From contig CP092877.1 of NCBI GenBank assembly GCA_030710605.1, positions 38,716,970 through 38,780,969 of the forward strand: 64,000 nucleotides of DNA. Reading direction: 5' to 3'. Under the pieces are notes generated by a model. It did not search any database, was not told the origin of the DNA, and saw only the letters and a program-made list of their open reading frames with translations. The position numbers were made by a program, and so were the translations under genes. Every line of letters starts with the position of its first letter. The first letter of the stretch is position 1. This stretch comes from Cordylochernes scorpioides (Eukaryota > Arthropoda > Arachnida > Pseudoscorpiones > Chernetidae). This document shows, in pieces, positions 55,153 through 64,000 of the stretch.

Positions 55153-57318
55153 AAGCTTTCGGCTTATAACGTTCTTTTACAGGCTATTACTCGAATACAA
55201 GAAACTAGAGAAGATATGTTATATATACATGTGGATATTTACATAAATATAGATGTTTTATAATTAAAAAGACAATATATTGGATCAAAATATCATTTGT
55301 TTTACCAATATTTCAGTTGGCTGAACACCAACCTTTATCAAGGTATTATAATATGCTATAATACCTTGATCTTCTTTTTTCTTATCTCCATTCAATCATA
55401 TTAAGGTATCAAACATGTAAAGCCTGTTGATGATGTCTGCGGGGAAGAGTAGAGCACATCAATGGATGAGTCAATACAGTCAATAATGTGTTTAATACCT
55501 TGAAATAGGTTGGCATTCAGCCGACTGAAATATTGGTAAAATAAATTATTTTAATTCAAAATATGACTTTTCAATTGAAGATTCATGGATTGCTCTATTT
55601 TAAAATAGATATTTTATAGAATGAACGATTATTATTTAAATATCTCATCTCTAGTTTCTTATATTCGCGTAATAGCTGTTGAAGGATGTCATAATCCGAA
55701 AGCTTGCCAAGATTATATCTATGCCATAGAGAATCTTGTCACCGTTGTCTTTTATTCCTTATAAATAATACCTAACGATTTCTCGTATTGTAATAGTATT
55801 TCCTATCCGAATTCCCCTTTTAATACTATATTCTAATATCGTTTTAGACTGCAGATTTCTCAGATATCCTGTAGTATATTCAGTTTTTTTTCTTATCCCT
55901 AGTACACGTGGTACAGGCCATGATAATCATTATGTGTAGAAGTAGGCGACTGCTTTTACTGAAATTGCACCATATCTCTACACATGTGAAAAGCAGTTCG
56001 ACTTTGCACTTACAAATGTGCCAGAGCCCCGTTTGGTTACCTGCACTCGCTGGTGGGGTTGGACTTTTGCAAGAATCGAGGGCCATTGGAGCATTTTTTT
56101 TTTTTAAATAAAAAAATGCCCAATGTGGGAATCGAACCCGGGCTGTAGCGTTTGAAAACTAACGGTTTAGACCATCCTTCCACTGAACCCCTTTACTAAT
56201 TTAAACTAGTTAAACAAATTAGTATAACTGTTACAAATTTTAATAGAGAAAACCAAAGTATATCTTAAACAAACAGAAAAAGAGATTAAAAACCAGGAAG
56301 AAATGAAGAAATCTTCCGATTGTGATCAAATTGTTAGAAGATGGCGTTATGGGCAATCTTTTATTTTCCCAAAATGAATAAAAGATACTGTATCAATATT
56401 GGGAGCAGAAGATTGTTTCGAGAAGCCCACAGATTTCTTTTAAATATTTAAGAAGCAAGACCAATATTGTTGAAATATAATTTAGGGGAAATCTCTCTTT
56501 TTTATATTAGAATGGTTTCTTTTTAAACTCTCTTCTTTAAATATAGGTAACTTGTTTTTTTTTTTAAACTATTACTTTATATGTTCTACTATTTAAACTT
56601 TGTATGTTATGTTCTGTTGATATAAATTAATATAATTTATTTATTTATAATGTTTATTCTTTCTCACATTTTATTTATGTATATCTCACTCGGTATTTAT
56701 ACGTATTTGTTCATGTTATTCAAATACAAATATGAACAGTAGTAATAGATATGACTTAAGTCTCCATCTATCTGTTTATTCTCGTTTGCATATCAAATCG
56801 CTTTATAAGATATAATCAAATACCTCATTAGTGAACGCTAGTTAGTGCAGTTAAAAATATAGGCCTTTAATTAGGTGATAATTAATAATGTTTATTTGAA
56901 AAAGGAACAATAAAATTCAGGTAAAGAGCTTCTTTAATTTTGTTTTTTTGCAAGCTTTCGAGAAGTTATTCTGTTCTTCAATGGGCAAACACTTCTATGT
57001 ACAATATCTAAATGATCTTTATACAAAAATATTTGAAAAAATTCATTGAAGGGAATTTGTGTTATTGGCATGTGCTCTCGTGGTCGTGCATCAGACTGTT
57101 TACAGTTAAAATAATAGATATTATACTGTGACGAAATATATATATACACAAACAATTATTAATTTATCTATAATTTGTCATTCTTTATTTCAACACACAA
57201 AACGCGATATCCCGGCTAGGGATAATTGCGTTGATTTACATTTTTTTAAACAAAAACAGTTATAAACATATTATACAAGAAAAATAATCAAAAATAAAAA
57301 AAGAAACAATAATATATA

Positions 57319-57516
57319 TTAGGAGCCTGAACCTTTCAGGTTAGAAAGATAATCATAAATATATCTACAAAAATAGTTGAATCTATGAGAATTCTCTCTG
57401 CTATTTACAAATTGATATAGATCTACAACGTTATTTATTCTCTGTTGTCTAGCGCTAAAAAAAAGAGTGGGCATTCCAGCAGTAGGTGTCTCGAGTCCTG
57501 GAATTCGTTGCCACAA
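57319..57516 (-). pseudogene. LINE C-terminal fragment in copy 2, frameshifted
   Basis: Same relic as 45787-46059, but the knuckle and the following part lie in different frames and an insertion adds residues before HRFNYFCRYIYDYL. Confidence 0.65.
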
Positions 57517-58548
57517 TGACAGCTATAGTCTTCAATCGCTCCAATATTTGATAAAAATCCCTTAAAATTTAAATTTGTCAGGGATAGCACATGCCAATAA
57601 CACATTTTTAATTATTACTGTACAAAGTTAATTTTGTTATTGTACATAGAAGTATTTGCCCGTTAAAGAACAGAAATTTTGCTCGAAAACTTGCGAAAAC
57701 AAAATTAAAAGAAACCCTTTACCTGAATTTTATTGTTCCTTTTTCAAATAATTTCTGGATAACTATTGCTCACAATAATGTTTATAATTGATTATATCAT
57801 TAATTTATTCAAAAATATAATATATATATAATAACAAGAACTGTACTCTCTTTAGAATTATTTTTAAAAGAGAGAGATTGATTGAAGTTTGAAACTGATT
57901 CATTGAGCGTTCATATAAGATGAGAGAGAGAATGTCTGTGACATTATAGAGACCTATTACAGTGGTCACTGGTCAAAATGAGGCGATGGTCGTTATTAAG
58001 GATATTGCTTTGAAGAAAGTGACCTGGTTATTCTTAGAGAATGGTCGCTAACCTGATATGGAACGCGGTATTGTGATCAAGGTGTACAGACCGATATGAT
58101 GCATGGACAAGACATCATCACCATATTAAGTTTGAAATTCTTGATGTATGAAGGCCCCTTTCTTTTTTATTTATCCTTATATAAACCTAATTGTTTAATG
58201 ACGGAAGCTGAAATATTTCATTTCTCCTTTTTTACTGCATTTTTAATGAAGCTAAAACTATTTTTGTGTCAATTATTTATGATATATATATTATTACACT
58301 CATATACAAAACTTATGAAAGTGGAAAGTCTTTGATACGGTGGTAGACTGTCACAATCTGCCAAAGAGGTGTTTATCTGGCAAAGTGGCCTAGGACAAAT
58401 CTATGGCCGAAATATATATATGAAAATTTAGCCGGGATGAAATTGATTTATAAAAACAAAGGTCGCCTCTCCCGTCAAAATAAACGACAAAACTAGACGA
58501 TATATATTTTGACGGAAAAGTCAACCTTTTATTATATATGTATATTAT

Positions 58549-59225
58549 TGCCACGTGGAAAATTAGGAAAGACAAACTTTATGATGACACGACAAATTAT
58601 TTGAGACAACAACAAGCTATGAATGATAAACAAAAGATAAACAATAAGCGAGATCTACAGAATAGAAAAAAAAAGTATAAAAATTATACCTTTTAATGAA
58701 ATAATAGATACTTTGCTACATAGCTCCTTCCCTGTGGGAACTGTGACCCACAGTTTGCAATTATTGTAGTTACTGACATGGATCTGACGTGCTTCTGCCA
58801 AGAAGTCCATCAAAGTCTTGGAGCTTTGTCCCTAGTACCTTTGCGTCCTTTTTCTTGCGGCGTGAAGAGCGGCTTTGTCATCGTATCGTCTATAGGAACA
58901 TCGTCATCTTGGAGGGAAGTCTTGGCTTTGACACGTCGGTGGAATCCTGGAGCCGGTCTCTGAAAATGTAGATCACAGCACCCATTGCCTCAAGGTCTTC
59001 TTGGCGATCTTCAGCTTGTCTTCTCTAATTTACCCAGCATCTACACCAAAATGCCACGTGGAAAGTTGAGGAAGACAAACTTCAGGATGACACAGAATTT
59101 CTTTAAGGTAAGAACAAACTATGAATGATAAACAAAAGATAAACCATGAGCGAAGTTCACAGAGTAGCAAAATATAAACATAAAAATGATACTCTGTTAC
59201 TAAAATGATAAATATATGTGCTACA
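58549..59225 (-). mobile_element. Complete TRIM element, 677 bp
   Basis: LTRs 58549-58720 (172 bp) and 59052-59225 (174 bp) are direct repeats around a 331-bp interior. Minus orientation follows from TGGTATAGATGCTGGG-like priming sequence beside the right LTR (here TGGTGTAGATGCTGGG) and AGGGAAGGAG beside the left LTR. LTRs end TGTAGC...GTGGCA. The interior has no ORF over ~60 codons. Target duplications are unclear in the AT-rich flanks. Confidence 0.82.
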
Positions 59226-59721
59226 ATATATTCAATATCTAATATATTTATTGCTAGAATATAAGCCTTCGTGCTAAGTATTTCTTAATATATGTAAATT
59301 TGTGAGTATGTAATTACACAGATTAAACTAGGCAAATCCCGAACGTTCTGTTAATTAGGTTATGTAATCTCCAAGTTTAATTGCAAAGCTCCCAATTACA
59401 TATAAACTTTTCAGATGCCCTTTGATTGGTCAGTTGGAATGACGTCAGATTTGAACCCAGCAAACTTAACCCACCTTCGAACATTCCAATTCAATTACAA
59501 TTATAAATATATTATATCAGGTAATTATATAGATACGTATGTTGTATCTAGTGAAGTTAGATATAGTCCAAACTAGTTATAATTATTCTAACCAGTGAGT
59601 AATTATAGTTACACACAATCTCTCTCCTTCAATCGATATTCAAATGAGATTTCCATTGCAACAATCCTGTCGATTTATAATTTGAATATTATATTATTGT
59701 ATTCGCGACGAAGTACATAAA

Positions 59722-59905
59722 AAACACACACATACAGCTTTATTAAGACCACCAGTCTTATACAGATTCACCTCAGGAAGGAAGCATCGATGGAACTCCT
59801 ATACTCCAGGCAGCACAAAACCCAATAACAACCTCCAGGTCCGGCGCATGTCTAGTGACCACAGATTCAACCGTGCATACGTCAAGGATAGCGTATCACT
59901 GAAAA
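59722..59905 (-). mobile_element. Non-LTR element 3' end, copy 4 (in duplicated segment)
   Basis: Counterpart of 51237-51420. Confidence 0.7.
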
Positions 59906-60350
59906 GGCGAGTGTGGAATCAACTGCGTTTTAGTCTTCGCTTTCCTCATCCAAATGGGCGAATCCATTAATCTTCTTCGAACGGTGACTGCGAGCTTGTT
60001 GAATTTATATACACCACGAGGAGACCTTGATCAAACGTCATTGTATTCGACCAGTTATATATTTCTTGACAATCGGATTGATACAAGGATAAGTCTCCTA
60101 AGAGGTATATATTTTTTTCTCTTTCTCTCTCTTCAAGCTTAAAAAGCAACCAAATTTATATTATATGCATTATTTCACTAAAAACAAGCCAACAATCTTG
60201 TGAAAGCTGCAAAGAATAGATTAGAATTTGTGGGATCACTGCATGTGCGCTAAAGCAACGATGTTAAAAATGAATTAAACTGCGCATGCGCACAAATGTT
60301 GATGAGGGGTGCCAATGGCAAACACTGATACCATATGCAGCTCTAGCTTT

Positions 60351-60676
60351 ATTATATCAATTCTTTTTAATTGACAAACATATGGTGCATGCTGTGATTT
60401 GATTGGAGGATGACATTCTTGAGCTAAAAAAGCGCATATTTCATATGAAAATGTATAGTAATAATGTATGTACTCGCAGCAGCAAAGCTTTGCCGAATAC
60501 ACAGGTTTAGGTATAGCCTAAGGGCGGAATACAGGTATGCTATTATCTGAATTTGTCAAAACTGGTGTTGAGGTCATCCTATAATTATAGCCCATGTGCT
60601 CTGCAATGAGATGATGCATAAAATGCGATGTTTTGATGCACTTCTTATAGATAAAAGCGAGAGGGGCTATTAAGAA
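60351..60676. other. Unique sequence right of duplication copy 2
   Basis: Not shared with the flank of copy 1; no feature recognised. Confidence 0.5.
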
Positions 60677-60898
60677 CACTCATGCACAAAATTTAAGAAG
60701 GTTTTACCTTTTATCATGTATATCGGGATTCATACAATATCTCTGAAAAATATTTGAAACACAGTGACCTTTATAGAAGACGCACGAGATAACCACGTGT
60801 GAACAAAATTGCCTCTGTCTCCTTTAAAAATAAAAGAAAAGCAGATCACCACAACTACATCGATGACTTTACACTACCTTAAGTTTCGTTCATGAGTG
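60677..60898. mobile_element. MITE family 1 copy
   Basis: Ends CACTCATGCACAAAATTTAA and CTTAAGTTTCGTTCATGAGTG, interior ATTTGAAACACAGTGACC and GAGATAACCACGTGTGAAC. TA follows the right end. Confidence 0.85.
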
Positions 60899-61618
60899 TA
60901 TATTGTGTGTATTGCTTGCAAAAAGTACAAATGTAGATTTGAACACGTATTGGGGGTTGAATAAGAGAGAGAGATATCAATAATATTTTCTAAAATATAT
61001 ATTTCATAATATCTCTGCCTAAAGTAAAGTATTAGAATATGAAAGAAAAAATAATATAGAAGATTTAACAATCCAATACATCAGAGTTGTCTAGAAACTG
61101 GGAAAGATTCGTTCTCATTTGAGGCCTTTACAACAAAATATTTTTTCCATTACTGAAATTGAATTCAATTATATTTTAAAATAAGAAAATTCAAAATATA
61201 ATATTAATATTCAAATTTCTTAACTAATTACGACTTTATTATAAATATATTTTTTTACACACACATAATAGAATAGAATATTTTTTCTATCTTATTTTTT
61301 CATTAGTTTTTGTGTCATTTTCTCTCTCACTCTCCATTTCTTGAAACTACCTAAGATGTTTGAATGGGCCTGTAACACCAAATTCGGTATTAGCAGAATC
61401 ATAGAAGGGAAGTATTATCGTGATTCTATTTGGGGTTGGTTAGTTTATCTCGATATTTGATGGGTAACAAATTATAGTATCTTCTAATAATTAAGGTTTT
61501 GATTTTTTAAGAAGTGTGTGTTTCTATAACCAGAGTATACTATATTTATATACCAATGTTATATATAACACAGCAATGTGTCATTTATATGGATACTATC
61601 ATTCCCCTAGATTCAATT
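60899..61618. other. Unannotated AT-rich stretch
   Basis: No feature supported. Confidence 0.5.
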
Positions 61619-61819
61619 ACGTAGCGAAGTATTTATTATTTTACAAGCATTTATTATTTAACACTAGTATTAACAGAGTATCATTTTTTAATGTTTATAT
61701 TTTACTACTCTGTAAACATCCCTCATTCCTTATCTTTTGTTTATCCTTCATAGTTTGTTCTTGCCTTAAATAAATTGCTGTGTTATCCTGAAGTTTGTTT
61801 TCCCTAATTTTCCACGTGC
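61619..61819 (+). mobile_element. Solo miniature LTR (TRIM family) with a small internal duplication
   Basis: Starts at GTAGCGAAGTATTTATTATT and ends CCACGTGCA. The segment TTTATTATTTTACA is partly duplicated near the start, making it longer than other copies. The CTTAAATAAATTGCTG block is present. Confidence 0.7.
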
Positions 61820-61979
61820 AAATATAAATGCTTCCTTTAACATTAGATTCTTTCTCCAACCATCGCTGCGAAAAAAGTAGCATTTTGTTGTGAAATCAAA
61901 CTTTTCCCGGGGCAACTCTGCTCTATATTCTATGTCGAAAACGCCTTTCTATTCTTCTGAATTTTACCATCTTAGAATT

Positions 61980-62990
61980 CTTAGCCACCCTAGACTTCGG
62001 TATCATGGTAAACCTCCATGCTACCGTGGAACTTGTGGACTTCGTGAGGAGATCTCAGCTATCTCAGGTGGACTTCTTGACTTCGATGAGGATCCTTGGA
62101 ATTCGCGGGACTTTTTACACTTCGTGAAGATTTTCGGATATTATTGCACTTTTGATCTTCGTGAGGATTCTCAGCAATAATGGGACTTCTTGGACTTCAT
62201 GAGATTCTCGGATATCGCAGGAACTTTTGACCTTCGTGAGTATTCTTGGATATCATGTATTTTTTTGGACTTTGTCATAATTCTCGGCTATGGTGATATT
62301 TCTTGGCCTACGTATGGATTATCGGTAATAATTGGATTTCTTCTTGAGGATTCTCGGCAATAATGGGATTTTTTTGTAAGGATTCTCGACAATAATGGGA
62401 TTTCTTTGTAAGGATTCTCGGCAATAATGGGATTTCTTCGTAAAGATTCTCGACAATAATAGGATTTCTTCGTAAGGATTCTCGGCAATAATGGAATTTC
62501 TTCGTGAGGATTATCGGCAATAATGGGATTTCTTCGTAAGGATTCTTGGAAATAATGGGATTTCTTTGTAAGGATTCTCGGCAATAATGGGATTTCTTCG
62601 TAAGGATTCTTGGAAATAAAGGGATTTCTTTGTAAGGAATCTCGGCAATAATGGGATTTCTTCGTAAAGATTCTTGGAAATAAAGGAATTTCTTTCTAAG
62701 GATTCTCGGCAATAATGGGATTTCTTTGTGAGGATTCTCGGCAATAATGGGATTTCTTTGTGAGTATTCTCGGCAATAATGGGATTTCTTTGTAAGGATT
62801 CTCGGCAATAATGGGTTTCTTCGTGAGGATTCTCGGCAATAATGGGAATTTTTTGTGAGGATTCTCGGCAATAATTAGTTTTTCCGTGATGATTCTCGGC
62901 AATAATGGTTTTCTTCGTGAGGATTCTCGGTAATAATGTGATTTCTTGGCCTTCATGAAGATACTTGGCTATAATGGAACTTCTCGGTCC
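61980..62990. repeat. Second 32-bp minisatellite (GATTCTCGGCAATAATGGG unit)
   Basis: The regular part, about 62318-62950, consists of ~20 units of GGGATTTCTTCGTAAGGATT followed by CTCGGCAATAAT, with G/A, T/C and small indel variation. The left part (61980-62318) is a decayed, longer-period version (GGACTTCGTGAGGATTCTC). Minus-strand open frames of up to 187 codons only reflect the stop-free unit. Confidence 0.93.
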
Positions 62991-63620
62991 TTCTCTAGCC
63001 GGAGAGTGTCTCCTTTAAAAATAACTAATTAATATATTTATAATTTTGTGTGTTATTCTGTACTATATAGGTAACATAATAAAAGAGTATTTTGTAATAT
63101 TAATGAAAGTGACCTGTATCAGTGAATTTGCAAATTAAAGCTTATCTACTCTTATATCACTTTCATGTTATTATATGAACGTGTTTTATTCGCGTTCTAT
63201 TTGGTTTGTTTGTTATCACATGACCTCAATCAGCCAATAAGCGTTGAGCGTATTAACCAATAGGCTTGAAATGTTTCTTTAGGCCAGAGATTTCGTTGAA
63301 AAGGAAATTCTAAAAATTAAATATGATAACATAAATGTACTTTTAGCAGGTTCTAATTTTCAATTTACAGCTATTTTATTTTGTCCTACTATTTGCTACT
63401 ATTTAAAATAAATGTATTATAAGGTTGTATTTTGATATCATATTAGAATCATTACTTTCTTTTCCTTTAAACGGTATAGCGATTATTTTAATTATTTAGT
63501 AAATTATAGAGACGTAAATATTGCTAGATTTTATAACCTCGTCACAGTTTTAGGTTGTTCTTCAAATTTCTATCGTACCTGGGATAATGCTTTTGTTTTG
63601 AATACCCCTTGATACATATT
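62991..63620. other. Unannotated stretch
   Basis: No feature supported. Confidence 0.5.
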
Positions 63621-63800
63621 CACTCATGGACAAAACACAAGTAAAGGAAAAATCTTTTCTGACGCCGGACGTCTTTTTTTTTTTTTTTTTTTATGGAGAC
63701 GGAGGCAATTTTGTTCACACTTGGGTATTTCGTGTATCTTCAATAAAGGTCATTGTGTATCAAATATCTTTCAGAGTTAAAAACTGAATCACGGAGGATT
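63621..63800. mobile_element. MITE family 1 copy, right end lost
   Basis: Starts CACTCATGGACAAAACACAA, then GTTCACACTTGGGTATTTCG and CAATAAAGGTCATTGTGTAT; it breaks off after TTTCAGAGTTAAAAACTGAA. A T run of about 20 lies inside. Confidence 0.75.
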
Positions 63801-64000
63801 TAATATATATATATCGATCAGAAACCTTTTTCAAAAGAATCAATTCGATTTGCAATATACAAAAAAAACCTCTCACTAATATAAAGAGAAAATAAACAAT
63901 TAATTAGAACCAATATTATCTTTACACGCACAATTTCACTCAATATATAAAAACCCAGAGAGAAAACGTTTTAACTGAATTAAAGAAAGTCTCAAAGGAA
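63801..64000. other. Unannotated end of window
   Basis: No feature supported. Confidence 0.5.

Larger units (their letters stand above)
55153..60350 (+). repeat. Large duplicated segment, copy 2 (possible second haplotype)
   Basis: Collinear with 43630-51858. It contains the family A element (55263-55604), the tRNA-like sequence (56115-56190), the composite fold-back with LINE fragment (about 56884-57790), the intact TRIM (58549-59225) and the LINE 3' end (59722-59905). It lacks the solo LTR and Helitron 3 and has an 18-bp extra stretch near 57385. Its left edge coincides with an assembly gap. Confidence 0.95.

Noticed and set aside
62288..62956. Minus-strand frames up to 187 codons with RESLRRNPIIAENP-like repeats
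   Set aside because: Direct product of the second 32-bp minisatellite, in several frames at once.

Overview
The window is AT-rich, repeat-dense nuclear DNA from an invertebrate animal, taken from a draft assembly (three 100-N gaps at 6785, 40932 and 55053). I found no host protein-coding gene. The eukaryotic repeat set is Penelope-like, LINE, Ty3/gypsy, Helitron, Tc1/mariner and a tRNA-Gly(GCC) gene. An arthropod is most likely. An arachnid is suggested by the style of the LINE C-terminal zinc knuckles and of the Tc1-type transposase, but this is an inference that cannot be proved from the window.

Layout. 0.7-3.0 kb: two inverted copies of a 457-bp repeat flank a Helitron-like element with tRNA-like cargo. 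4.3-5.5 kb: Penelope-like (PLE) GIY-YIG endonuclease fragment with hammerhead-like motifs on both sides. 7.3-7.8 kb: two facing fold-back units, one with a complete hammerhead ribozyme core. 8.8-10.1 kb: Tc1-type transposon with one in-frame stop. 11.4-12.5 kb: truncated LINE. 13-26 kb: solo miniature LTRs, MITEs, palindromic families, a second complete hammerhead core and tandem repeats. 26.5-33.0 kb: a young Ty3/gypsy-type element with near-identical 817/818-bp LTRs whose long pol ORF lacks the RT palm and the integrase core. 34.2-35.5 kb: second Helitron-like element. 36-43.6 kb: mostly unannotated AT-rich DNA with a pogo-type MITE. 43.6-51.9 kb and 55.2-60.4 kb: two copies of one ~5.2-kb segment. 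Copy 1 additionally holds a solo LTR and a 2754-bp Helitron carrying a 32-bp minisatellite and an intact tRNA-Gly(GCC). Copy 2 holds the matching empty sites and begins exactly at an assembly gap, so it may be the other haplotype. 62-63 kb: a second 32-bp minisatellite.

The most interesting system is a set of short fold-back families with variable-length target-site duplications (6 to 14 bp) and hammerhead-type ribozyme cores, intact or degenerate. Their helix III is a short self-complementary palindrome (ACGT, AGCT, ATAT or ACGCGT), as expected for ribozymes that act as dimers. With the PLE fragment nearby, they look like non-autonomous retrozyme-type elements mobilised by a Penelope-like enzyme.
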